64,000 nucleotides of DNA. Origin: Gammaproteobacteria bacterium. Lineage in GTDB: Bacteria > Pseudomonadota > Gammaproteobacteria > JAADJB01. Within the stretch, counting starts at the first letter, position 1; the number at the start of each line of letters is the position of its first letter. A program made the position numbers and the translations under genes. The stretch lies in contig JAADJB010000045.1 of the NCBI GenBank assembly GCA_013151035.1, forward strand, positions 31,248 to 95,247, in the 5' to 3' direction. Positions 1-7,705 of the stretch are shown here, one piece after another. Below the pieces are notes generated by a model. It was not told the origin of the DNA. It worked only from the letters and a program-made list of their open reading frames with translations, and ran no database searches.

Positions 1-2
1 AG

Positions 3-281
3 GATGTGATTGGGCATACTATATTTTATATGGTGGCACTGTATGATCTGGATGAATCTCCTGCACAGCGATTATCGACTCGGGAAAGAATCCATTTAAT
101 GGAGCGCAAGAGCTTGATTGATGCCTCTGAATGGAATGAATTAAGAGAAATCAGGAATGGTTTTGCTCATGAATATCCGGATGCCTCCTCTGAAAAGGCA
201 GAGGCATTGAATGCGGCATGGCGATACAGTTCTAAACTGATCGTGCTGAGCAAAAAATTAAAGGCCTATCTATGCGGCTGA
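3..281 (+). CDS. hepT: HEPN-domain toxin, partial at left edge (HepT-like)
   Basis: The reading frame is open to the window edge, so the N-terminus lies outside; about 92 residues are visible, against roughly 130-150 for the family. The segment EIRNGFAHEYP carries the Rx4H signature of HEPN ribonuclease or substrate domains, with the usual acidic residue and Tyr after it. It overlaps the next gene, a minimal nucleotidyltransferase, by 10 bases, the standard HEPN/MNT toxin-antitoxin layout. In that family the MNT partner silences the HEPN toxin by modifying it near the Rx4H motif. Identity as HEPN is well supported by motif plus partner; toxicity is inferred. Confidence 0.8.
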   Translation, partial: DVIGHTIFYMVALYDLDESPAQRLSTRERIHLMERKSLIDASEWNELREIRNGFAHEYPDASSEKAEALNAAWRYSSKLIVLSKKLKAYLCG

Positions 282-580
282 CTGAACGACAAGTCACAGC
301 TATTCAATTAGTCGCGGATAAATTTTTGCAGAATTATCCAGATGCTGGCTTATGGCTATTTGGTTCTCGCCTGAATGATGAGGTGCGGGGTGGCGATGTT
401 GATTTTTGTCTTTTTTTAACAGAGAACAATATAGAAAAACGGGCAAAACTAAAACGGCAACTGCGGCCTGCGCTGGAAGAGGCTGTTGATATTAGCACTG
501 ATCTGATAATACAGGATCTTGATTCGCCTTTAAAAGCCGTGGCACGAAAGGCTCAGGAGGAGGGTGTCAGGTTACGGTGA
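272..580 (+). CDS. mntA: Minimal nucleotidyltransferase antitoxin (MntA-like)
   Basis: A 102-residue protein with the polymerase-beta-like nucleotidyltransferase signature: WLFGSRL followed by GGDVDFCLF, that is GSx9DxD with the two metal-binding aspartates, around residues 30-48. A third acidic position probably lies in the VDISTDLII strand near residue 70. Length and motif fit MNT antitoxins, which transfer AMP to HEPN toxins. The start ATG lies inside the upstream HEPN gene (10-base overlap), indicating translational coupling. No internal damage is visible, so this appears to be the one intact toxin-antitoxin module in the window, subject to the unseen HEPN N-terminus. Confidence 0.85.
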   Translation: MRLTERQVTAIQLVADKFLQNYPDAGLWLFGSRLNDEVRGGDVDFCLFLTENNIEKRAKLKRQLRPALEEAVDISTDLIIQDLDSPLKAVARKAQEEGVRLR

Positions 581-626
581 TTTCTGATGCTCTGAAGAAG
601 GTCGGTTATCACTGGCATAGTCTATT

Positions 627-649
627 GGCGCAATTAGAGTAATTGCGCC
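627..649. other. Strong inverted repeat after the HEPN/MNT pair
   Basis: GGCGCAATTA and TAATTGCGCC are separated by three bases (GAG), a perfect 10-bp stem. No T-run follows on either strand, so it is a weak candidate for an intrinsic terminator. It lies between the end of the MNT gene and the converging WYL gene. Confidence 0.4.
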
Positions 650-793
650 AGTGGTAGTGGCTTGCCGCCGATAACGAATGCCATTTTTTGTTATTAAAAC
701 GGGTTGTATTGGATGAGGTGCAACGGCATTTGGCGATCAGATTTTTGCTGTGCCGTTATGGTCATAAGGGAAATGTGCTAATCAATAAGGGTA

Positions 794-1798
794 TCATTCA
801 TCCGTGTATGTCATGTACATCTCCCTGACTATCCCTGCAAATTCCCGTCTTAACGCAATCGGCTTAACCACCTCGACCTGATCGCCAAATCCGAGCAACC
901 ACCAGCGTAATTGATAGGTGTCTTTGACGGTGGCGCGGAGTTCTTTGCGGTCATTATCCAGCGGGGTAATCCTCTGATCCTTGCTCAGTGGGGTCTCTGT
1001 CAGGTGATGGATGCTGGTGTTACTAAAATAGGCTACCAGCTTGATATTTTTGTCACCGGGCAGTGCATATTCTGTGGTGCCGGTGGCTATATAATCATCC
1101 AGATTAAAATTGTCGGGGCGTTGTAGGGAGGTATCCATGATCTCTGTTTGTATAAAACGATGCAGGGCAAAATGGCGAATGTCTTCGTAGTCCCATAGCG
1201 TGGCAATTAGATAAACCACGCTGTCGCGGAAAATCAGGCCGAGTGGATGAAATTCATATTCTGCGATATCGTCCTGTCTGTTTTTATAACGCCCACGGAA
1301 CTGTTGACCCTGTAGCAGGGCATCGTAGATAACACTGAGTACGGTTTGATTAATACTTGCCGGAATCAAGGGTTGTGTCCGCGCTACGATCCGCACATGA
1401 TCGGACCAGTTACCGAGTGAATTATTATCAATCTTACTCAGGATTTTGTCGGCACTGCGAAAGTAGGGTTGTAGTTGTGTGAGTACGGCAGGGGGAATCA
1501 GGTTGATTAAAAAGGTTTGTGCCAGCTTGAAGGTGAGCGCGGTGGATGGATCAATTGATGGCATATCGTGGAGTTCTGCATCCTGTCGCCATGACCAGCC
1601 AATCTCATCCTTGTTACCATCGTTGACCAGTTCTGGAAAGATGCTGGATAGATTACTCAGATCACGTTGGGTATTACGGCGTGCGGTATTAAAACCTTCG
1701 GCCTGTAGCTGTTTGGTGAGGATTCTGGAATTGGTTTTTTTGGGTTGACGTGGAATCATCTTGAGCATCATCCACTGTCTTAAGAGCGCATCTGACAT
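794..1798 (-). CDS. WYL-domain transcriptional regulator
   Basis: A 334-residue protein with an N-terminal winged-helix region (about 1-60, including TARRNTQRDLSNLSS, a DeoR/HTH_11-type recognition helix) and a central WYL domain. The segment FHPLGLIFRDSVVYLIATLW near residues 180-200 matches the WYL core, with the WYL triad replaced by VYLIA as in many members. WYL proteins sense nucleotides or other ligands and often control phage-defence and stress loci. It diverges from the AAA+ gene at 1924 with a shared 125-bp intergenic region holding a palindrome at 1818-1834, so it probably regulates that cluster and itself. The target and ligand are inference. Confidence 0.85.
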   Translation of the reverse strand: MSDALLRQWMMLKMIPRQPKKTNSRILTKQLQAEGFNTARRNTQRDLSNLSSIFPELVNDGNKDEIGWSWRQDAELHDMPSIDPSTALTFKLAQTFLINLIPPAVLTQLQPYFRSADKILSKIDNNSLGNWSDHVRIVARTQPLIPASINQTVLSVIYDALLQGQQFRGRYKNRQDDIAEYEFHPLGLIFRDSVVYLIATLWDYEDIRHFALHRFIQTEIMDTSLQRPDNFNLDDYIATGTTEYALPGDKNIKLVAYFSNTSIHHLTETPLSKDQRITPLDNDRKELRATVKDTYQLRWWLLGFGDQVEVVKPIALRREFAGIVREMYMTYTDE

Positions 1799-1817
1799 AA
1801 TTGGCCTTTTTAGTATC

Positions 1818-1834
1818 GCGTCATATAGTGACGC
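1818..1834. promoter_or_regulatory. Candidate WYL-regulator operator palindrome
   Basis: GCGTCA-TATAG-TGACGC is a perfect 6-bp inverted repeat with a 5-base spacer, about 20 bases upstream of the WYL gene start and 90 upstream of the AAA+ gene. Its place in the divergent promoter region suggests an operator. No binding evidence can be seen from sequence alone. Confidence 0.4.
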
Positions 1835-1923
1835 TACACTGCTTTGTTGATCTATTTTATTGCGTGATGTCTGTCATAATAGTGTCCATAGCTTGTTGAT
1901 GCAAGTTTTAACAGGAGAAGATT

Positions 1924-4059
1924 ATGATCAGTTTTTCTTTAGTTCGACCCGATGTAAAAAGGGGTGTTTGTTTGGCTTCTGAATATACGGATGTTATAAA
2001 ATTATGGACGCTGAGAACAATATGTTTGTTGCCCAATATAAAAAGAAAGCATAGTAGTTTCAGGCATAGTGGCGATATTACCAGTGACAGGGAGATACTT
2101 GAGGCAATGGATATGCTTGAGTTGGAAAATTCCGATATTAAGGCACGCGCCCTTAAACGAAAGATTTATTCTGTTCTGGATGAGGTGGAGCAGAAAAAAG
2201 ATCTGGCGATTGGTGGGGTATTAGAGGCTAATCTCACATTATTGCAACAGCATCTGGATCTTCACCATAGTGATATATTGATCCTGGCCTTTCTGACGCT
2301 GGTGGAAATGAATCCGGGCATGAGAAGTGCGGTGGATACTCTGGGTGAGATCAGTGGCGATGGTCTGATTAAAACAGTGGCTTCGATACTGGATATTGAT
2401 CGGGTCGATATTCGTCGCTCACTTTCGCGTGATGGGATCTTGATTCAAGCAGGCCTGCTCAAGTTTGATCGTGATGGGCCTAACGAGATTTATCGTAAGC
2501 TGGATCTGCTTGATGATCTATCGGATTCATTGCTTAGTCAGCATGACAACATCTATGACATGCTGAATGGCTATCTCTCCAGGGGTAAGAACAGTGAGCT
2601 TGATAAAGTGGATTTTGATTATCTGGATTCACAAACTCAGGTGTTGTCTCAACAGATTGAAAAGGTATGGGATACACGGTCGAAAGGGACGAATATTCTG
2701 GTTTATGGGCCGCCGGGTACGGGTAAGAGCGAGTATGTGCGCCTATTGGCACAGACCCTGGAGGCCAATTTTTATGAGATCAATACGGAAGATTCGGATG
2801 GTGATTCACTGGCCGGCTATAATCGTTTTCGTTCCTATCAGTTGGTGCAACGATTGATTGCGCGTCATCAGAAAGCATTGGTGATCTTTGATGAGATCGA
2901 GGATGTCTTTCCACGGCAATCTTTTTCGTTTTTTGGTAGAGCGACGCATAAGAGTGCGGGTAAGGCATGGGTTAACCGTCTGTTGGAAGATAACCCCATT
3001 CCGGCTATCTGGATTAGTAATTCAGTGGGTGAACTGGATCCCGCTTATCTGCGTCGATTTGATCAGGTGATAAAAATGGATACCCCACCGCTCAGTGTGA
3101 GAAGACGTATTCTGGATAAAAGCCTGTCAACATTGAATGTATCACCACAGTGGACAGAACGGGTCTCTGAAAATGCGGCATTGGCACCGGCTATTGTCAC
3201 GCGTGCAGCCAAGGTTGTTGCTATGACAGCCGGGGCATCTGATCAAAATGTCATTGAAGGTCGGCTGGAACAGTTGATTGGTAGCACGATGGAGGCGATG
3301 GGGTATTCAGATATCCTGTTTAATCGACAGTTGAGTCCTTTAGATTATCATCTGGAATATCTCAATACCGATATTGATATTGAATCTTTGGTATCCGGTT
3401 TGGCTAAAAATCCTGTGGGCAGGTTTTGTTTATACGGTGCACCGGGAACAGGTAAGACAGAGTTTGGTCGTTATGTTGCCAAGGCAATGGATAAACCCTT
3501 GTTGGTGAAGCGTGCCTCTGATTTGCTTTCAATGTATGTTGGCGAGGCTGAAAAAAATATTGCGGCCATGTTCAAAGAAGCACAACGGGATGACGCTGTG
3601 TTATTGCTGGATGAGGCGGATAGTTTTTTACAGGATCGTAAGGGAGCACATAATAGTTGGGAGGTTACCCAGGTTAATGAGCTTCTGACGCAGATGGAGG
3701 CCTTTGAGGGCTTGTTTATTTGTTCAACAAATCTAATGGATAACCTGGATGCAGCGGCATTGCGTCGTTTTGATTTCAAGATTAAATTTGATTATCTTGG
3801 CAGAGATCAGGCATGGTCACTCTTTAATCGGCTGTTAGAAGCGCATGGCGATAAGGTGCAGATAGATGCAAGTCATCGCAAGGTGCTTGATGGTATAAGA
3901 AACCTGGCACCTGGAGACTTTGCGGTTATCGCGCGTCAGCAACGTCTATTTAACAAGCCACTAACCCCGGATGTCTTATTAGAACGCTTGATGGATGAAT
4001 CTGATTTTAAGTCGGATGGTGATAAACAAGCCATGGGATTTACTGCGAAGATTCATTAA
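1924..4059 (+). CDS. Tandem-domain AAA+ ATPase (Cdc48-like), accessory
   Basis: A 711-residue protein with two AAA+ modules. The first has Walker A GPPGTGKS at about residue 262, Walker B ALVIFDEIED at about 318 and an arginine-finger-like LRRFD. The second has Walker A GAPGTGKT at about 506, Walker B LLLDEADS at about 560 and ALRRFD. The second module also carries the SMYVGEAEKNI segment typical of Cdc48/FtsH-type AAA proteins that thread substrates. The first 250 residues are helical and match no domain I recognise. AGGAGAAG lies six bases before the ATG. Neighbours (WYL regulator, ADP-ribosylglycohydrolase, cyclotransferase-like protein) suggest an accessory stress or defence cluster; no specific function is established. 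Confidence 0.8.
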   Translation: MISFSLVRPDVKRGVCLASEYTDVIKLWTLRTICLLPNIKRKHSSFRHSGDITSDREILEAMDMLELENSDIKARALKRKIYSVLDEVEQKKDLAIGGVLEANLTLLQQHLDLHHSDILILAFLTLVEMNPGMRSAVDTLGEISGDGLIKTVASILDIDRVDIRRSLSRDGILIQAGLLKFDRDGPNEIYRKLDLLDDLSDSLLSQHDNIYDMLNGYLSRGKNSELDKVDFDYLDSQTQVLSQQIEKVWDTRSKGTNILVYGPPGTGKSEYVRLLAQTLEANFYEINTEDSDGDSLAGYNRFRSYQLVQRLIARHQKALVIFDEIEDVFPRQSFSFFGRATHKSAGKAWVNRLLEDNPIPAIWISNSVGELDPAYLRRFDQVIKMDTPPLSVRRRILDKSLSTLNVSPQWTERVSENAALAPAIVTRAAKVVAMTAGASDQNVIEGRLEQLIGSTMEAMGYSDILFNRQLSPLDYHLEYLNTDIDIESLVSGLAKNPVGRFCLYGAPGTGKTEFGRYVAKAMDKPLLVKRASDLLSMYVGEAEKNIAAMFKEAQRDDAVLLLDEADSFLQDRKGAHNSWEVTQVNELLTQMEAFEGLFICSTNLMDNLDAAALRRFDFKIKFDYLGRDQAWSLFNRLLEAHGDKVQIDASHRKVLDGIRNLAPGDFAVIARQQRLFNKPLTPDVLLERLMDESDFKSDGDKQAMGFTAKIH

Positions 4060-4090
4060 GTAGGTGCGTTGATGTTTCGTTTAGCCTGGG

Positions 4091-4198
4091 ACAGGAATTG
4101 TTCTTATCCAACAGAGACACGCCGTGAATACATCCATGTAGGCTCGACAGCCGCGTCCATGCGGCTGACGGTCTCTGTTGGATAAGAGCAATACCTGT
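4091..4198 (+). repeat. Long-armed palindromic repeat, copy 1
   Basis: One of four copies of an intergenic element. Conserved core: CAGAGACACGCCGTGAATAC, a TCCATGTAGGCTCGA segment, an inner GCCGC/GCGGC hairpin, and CGGTCTCTG. The outer arms (4091-4118 and 4171-4198) pair in 26 of 28 positions but differ in sequence from the arms of the other copies. It fills the gap between the AAA+ gene and the shortened ADP-ribosylglycohydrolase. Confidence 0.9.
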
Positions 4199-4233
4199 TT
4201 GTTGAGTTAATGCGGTTATAGTTAGGAGAAGTA

Positions 4234-4914
4234 ATGAAATTAATAGAACGTTATCTCAGTAGTACCGGGCGTTGTTTTGATATTGGTGGCGCTGTGCTTT
4301 CGGCATTAATGCGCTATGAGAAATCAGGCGAAGCGTATGCAGGAAGCGCTCATCCACAGAGTGCAGGTAATGGTTCACTCATGCGCCTGGCACCGCTTGC
4401 TCTTGCCTATGCCAATAATCCTGAGCAGGCTATCGAACTCTCAGGGCAGATGTCACGCACCACGCATGGTGTAACTGTCGCAATAGATGCCTGTCGTTAT
4501 TACACTGCTTTGATTATTGGTGCCCTGCAAGGTCGTTCAAAGGGTGAGTTGATGGATGATCGTTTTAACCTGGTTGAAGGTTTGTGGGACAGGCAACCTC
4601 TGGTTAAAGAAATTGATGAAGTGGCACGCGGTTCATTTCAGTTTAAGCATGCTGATGAAATCAAGGGTTCGGGTTATGTAGTGGAATCACTGGAGGCATC
4701 ACTCTGGGCCTTTTATACCACGGATAGTTTTGAAGAGGGTGTATTAGCGGCGGTGAATCTAGGTGATGATGCCGATACCACCGGGTCTATCTATGGTCAG
4801 CTGGCCGGTGCTTATTATGATATTGACAGCATACCGCAACACTGGCGAGACAAGATTGTTAGCTCGGATCTTATTATTGATCTGGCAGAGAAGATGATGG
4901 AGTGTATCGATTAA
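4234..4914 (+). CDS. ADP-ribosylglycohydrolase family protein, N-terminally shortened
   Basis: The 226 residues match the C-terminal two thirds of ADP-ribosylglycohydrolases, which remove ADP-ribose from proteins, nucleic acids or small molecules. STGRCFDIG, SAGNGSLMRLAPL, SRTTHG, GYVVESLEASLWAF and NLGDDADTTGSIYGQLAGA are typical; GDDADT supplies part of the two-metal site. Family members usually have about 300 or more residues and begin with a helix bundle and a DDT-type metal motif roughly 90-100 residues upstream of this start. That part is absent in every frame between 4060 and 4233, which holds a palindromic repeat. AGGAGAAG precedes the ATG, so translation remains likely. Without the first metal half-site, activity is doubtful. 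Confidence 0.8.
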   Translation: MKLIERYLSSTGRCFDIGGAVLSALMRYEKSGEAYAGSAHPQSAGNGSLMRLAPLALAYANNPEQAIELSGQMSRTTHGVTVAIDACRYYTALIIGALQGRSKGELMDDRFNLVEGLWDRQPLVKEIDEVARGSFQFKHADEIKGSGYVVESLEASLWAFYTTDSFEEGVLAAVNLGDDADTTGSIYGQLAGAYYDIDSIPQHWRDKIVSSDLIIDLAEKMMECID

Positions 4915-5388
4915 ATGGAATTAGATGATCAACGATTATATTTTGCCTACGGTATGAATACTAACCTGGAAGGGATGAAGGTACGGTGTCCACAGGCCGA
5001 ACCGATTGGTCAGGCCGTGTTACAGGATTATCGCTTAGTCTTTAGAGGGGTTGCCGATATCGAGCCAGCAGATGGTGATGAGGTTGCGGGTGTCTTGTGG
5101 TGGATCACGCCTGATTGTGAGGATGCGCTGGATATTTTAGAAGGCTATCCCTACATGTATGGAAAAAGGGTAGTGAGTGTTACCCGGCCAGAGGGTAATG
5201 TAATGGATGCGATGGTCTATTACATGATGGATCAGGATGCAGAGGCATCCCCGAGCCATTTTTATATGGATGAACTGATTAGTGGTTACCGGACATTCAA
5301 GCTGGATCTTAATCAGTTAACCGACGCAGTCAAATCTTGTTCGGAGACATTGACAGAGAAAGAGATAAAAAATCAGTATGGCTTGTAA
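4915..5388 (+). CDS. Gamma-glutamylcyclotransferase-like (AIG2/GGCT) protein
   Basis: A 157-residue protein starting directly after the stop of the ADP-ribosylglycohydrolase (TAAATG), so it is co-translated with it. YFAYGMNTN near residue 10 corresponds to the YGSN substrate loop of the GGCT fold, with Met in place of Ser. DALDILEGYPYMYGKR near residue 75 carries the conserved catalytic-type Glu and following Tyr. The fold cyclises gamma-glutamyl amines or acts on related amide-linked compounds. The partnership with an ADP-ribosyl hydrolase and AAA+ ATPase is suggestive of a modification or repair system, but the substrate is unknown. Confidence 0.75.
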   Translation: MELDDQRLYFAYGMNTNLEGMKVRCPQAEPIGQAVLQDYRLVFRGVADIEPADGDEVAGVLWWITPDCEDALDILEGYPYMYGKRVVSVTRPEGNVMDAMVYYMMDQDAEASPSHFYMDELISGYRTFKLDLNQLTDAVKSCSETLTEKEIKNQYGL

Positions 5389-5390
5389 AG

Positions 5391-5411
5391 GTAGGGTGCG
5401 TACTACGCACC
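5391..5411 (+). repeat. GGTGCGT/ACGCACC short palindromic repeat
   Basis: GTAGGGTGCGT followed by a variable centre and ACGCACC; the arms pair over seven bases. It is one of about ten copies in the window, always intergenic or at gene ends. A degenerate copy of the ATTCCCG-type repeat follows at about 5421-5436. Confidence 0.85.
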
Positions 5412-5526
5412 ATGATCTATGGATTCCCGTCAGTGAGATTTATTGAGCCAGCCATTGGAGACCAAGCCAGATAGGAATGAGGCGCGTGCTCGTGAGAATC
5501 GGGGTATTCAAGGAGGGGTGAAATAA

Positions 5527-5810
5527 ATGCCTGAAATAGGTGTCATATTAGGGCGTAGCATGAATCCTTATCTTGAACAGTTAGGCCAGACTCTACGTAT
5601 GGAGCGTAAAAAAAGAAGTTTAACCAGAGCGATGCTGGTGCTCGTGCGGGGGTGTCTCGACAGGATATCTCTGAAATAGAAAACGGGTCTTTTAAGGGGA
5701 GCATCCTGAAGGCTCAGGATTATGCCATGTCATTGGGTTATACCTTGTCGCTGGAAATTAAACGCCGACCACAATTGTCTGAATTAGAAGAACTATTCGA
5801 TGAAGATTAA
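5527..5810 (+). pseudogene. hipB: HipB-like HTH antitoxin, frameshifted
   Basis: From a well-placed ATG (AAGGAGGGG eight bases upstream) the frame reads LGQTLRMERKKRSLTRA, an XRE/HipB helix start, then runs into a stop near 5677. The next frame continues the same domain: DAGARAGVSRQDISEIENG, then SILKAQDYAMSLGYTLSLEI, ending at 5810. The break is at about 5620 and looks like the loss of one base. The end overlaps the ATG of the hipA remnant at 5800, as in intact hipBA operons. The region is AT-rich relative to its neighbours, consistent with horizontal origin. Confidence 0.8.
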
Positions 5811-6840
5811 TGCAAAAGGTCGTATTCAGAATATCAATATTAAGGTGGTAGGTAGACCGGCTGGAGTGCTTAATAAAAAGTCTCAATTGGAATTCACATA
5901 TCATTCTGATATCAGTAATGATATATCGGTAACCATGCCATTGAGTACGCCACATTATCAACGTGGATGAGATGCTTTTTTTATCGTTACAAGGACTCAC
6001 GGGTATTGGTTGCCTTGGTTATGAGACAGCCGGTATTGAGTCAGAAGATATTGGCGGAGAAAAACTTTCAGAGATTCTTGCCTGGCAAGGTAAAGATGAT
6101 TTATTTGAAGAGTTGCTTAATAAGTATTTGCTACAGTCGACGCTTAGCGGTGTGCAACCTAAAGTCATAGTGCCAGAAGAACAGACTGGATTGGAAAAGG
6201 GGGCATTTATTCTTCCTTCTCTAATCGTAAAGACCAGTGATGAGGATTATCCTGAGCTTGCGATTAATGAATATATTTGCATGAATTTGGCAAAGGCCTG
6301 TCAAATAAAAACACCTGATTTCTGGTTATCGGATAATCAACAGATCATAAGTATCAGGGTAGTTATGAATCTATAGGTAAGGCACTTAATCTGTATTCAT
6401 CTACTCCTAAGGAAGATATGGAAATATTTTTTAAAATGGTTGTGCTCAGTTGTTTGGTGGGAAATGGTGATGGCCATTTAAAATTTTTTTCTATGTTGTA
6501 TGATCATCCTGATAATATGCGTTTAAGTCCTGTATATGATGTTGTTAACACGCAAATCTATATGCCAAAGGATACGCTTGCGTTAAATTTATCTAAATCA
6601 AAAGACTTTCCTGATCGACGAAGAATGATTGCCTTGAGTCAGTCATTGGGGATAAAAAATGGAGAAATGATCCTCGATGAAATGGCAGGTATAGTTCGAG
6701 AACAGCTCGATAAGTTATCTGATTATACTGAATTAATGGCGCTTGATATTAAAGCTGCAATATTAAAAAACCTTCATTTAGTTACAACGCGTACAGCAAT
6801 TAAAACACACTCATCAAGAAGGTATACTAAACATCATTGA
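5800..6840 (+). pseudogene. hipA: HipA-like Ser/Thr kinase toxin, two internal deletions
   Basis: Three homologous blocks lie in different frames. Block 1 (5800-5967) is the N-terminal subdomain, ending LSTPHYQRG then stop. Block 2 (about 5963-6340) begins DEMLFLSLQGLTGIG and includes LSGVQPKVIV. Block 3 (about 6350-6840) begins KYQGSYESIGKALNLYS. Relative to HipA proteins, material is missing at both joints: the FF-NLLPEG region near 5965 and the ERFDR/FC-LTG region near 6345. The catalytic loop reads NGDGHLKFFS, whereas active HipA has Asn in the KNFS position. The kinase therefore cannot be produced intact. Confidence 0.85.
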
Positions 6841-6910
6841 GTGCAGAGTCTCATTTGTGCAACACTGGAATAGTGGTGTTAACAGGGATCGGTTACGGGC
6901 TGGCGTCATT

Positions 6911-7276
6911 CTATTTCAGTTCATAATCCTGGATCAAACTTTCGGTAGGAATTTTTAGTCCGGCATGTAGTTTTCTAATCATGCTTAATGTTAATTTGCG
7001 TTTGAAATTGAGCACTTCAGATACACGGCCAGATTGTCCAATATAGGGTATTAAATCTTTATTCTTCAGGTCGTATTGCTCCATACGGAAGCGAATGGCT
7101 TCCACAGGGTTGGGTGCATCGACAGGGTAATGTTGTGCCTCATATTTCTCAATTAATGTTACGAGTATATCAAGCTTATCGCCTGCCGCCGTATCAAGAC
7201 TGGCATCCATTAAATCATTAACCTGTGCAAGGGCGGCATTATAGTCTGCTTCACATTTAATGGGTGTGATATTCAT
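6911..7276 (-). CDS. higA: HigA-type antitoxin
   Basis: A 121-residue protein with a C-terminal XRE helix-turn-helix (LKNKDLIPYIGQSGRVSEVL, then NFKRKLTLSMIRKLH, about residues 74-108). An N-terminal region starts NITPIKCEADYNAALAQVNDL, a typical HigA opening. It neutralises HigB and represses the operon in the family. Its ATG overlaps the higB stop by one base (TAATG), showing translational coupling, with the toxin gene first as in classical higBA. The protein looks complete. Confidence 0.9.
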   Translation of the reverse strand: MNITPIKCEADYNAALAQVNDLMDASLDTAAGDKLDILVTLIEKYEAQHYPVDAPNPVEAIRFRMEQYDLKNKDLIPYIGQSGRVSEVLNFKRKLTLSMIRKLHAGLKIPTESLIQDYELK

Positions 7277-7515
7277 TATATGGTCTCCACATTGATAGTA
7301 TCGTATTGCTGATGAGTGCCCACAAAGCGTATGTAGACGACGCGGCTATCCTTGAGAATACTTGCATTGCGGAATTGTGCTTTAACCTGTTGAGGTGTTT
7401 CCCAGTTGGCTTCAGTAACCTCTTTATGCCAGGCTGCCAATGGGGCTTGAGCGTCGGCATATTCAGGATGTGACTGCCAGAACTCACGCAGTGTCCGTTT
7501 TGCGATGATTCTCAT
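7276..7515 (-). CDS. higB: HigB-type mRNA interferase toxin with internal in-frame deletion
   Basis: MRIIAKRTLREFWQSHPEYA is the classic HigB start, and the end VYIRFVGTHQQYDTINVETI is the classic C-terminus. The expected central hairpin between them (VVFNI-x-GN-x-YRLVV and the following strand) is missing. ASILKDSRVV joins directly to YIRFVGTH, so about 20 residues have been lost without a frameshift. The resulting protein has about 79 residues against about 95-105 for the family. The lost strand is part of the RelE-like core, so nuclease activity is unlikely. I chose the ATG at 7515 (one codon after another Met) because it matches the family start; an upstream in-frame ATG at 7548 is less likely. 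Confidence 0.85.
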   Translation of the reverse strand: MRIIAKRTLREFWQSHPEYADAQAPLAAWHKEVTEANWETPQQVKAQFRNASILKDSRVVYIRFVGTHQQYDTINVETI

Positions 7516-7665
7516 CATCCCATTATGGGAGTTTTTTTGTAAAGTCAATACTTACTTATAGAATTAATACACACTTGGTGATAACCGATTTTATTATCAG
7601 CATCCCGGCCTGATTTAATTTGTGCCTAAATATGTATCGTTCACCTTGATTTTTACCATTTATAA

Positions 7666-7678
7666 GTTACAATGTAAC
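7666..7678. promoter_or_regulatory. Candidate operator palindrome GTTAC-AAT-GTAAC
   Basis: A perfect 5-bp inverted repeat with a 3-base centre, 28 bases upstream of the next gene and just after a TATAAG box. The downstream protein has a DNA-binding-like N-terminus, so autoregulation is possible. This is inference from position only. Confidence 0.3.
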
Positions 7679-7705
7679 ATGTAAACAGTAAAAAGGAGGT
7701 GTGTC

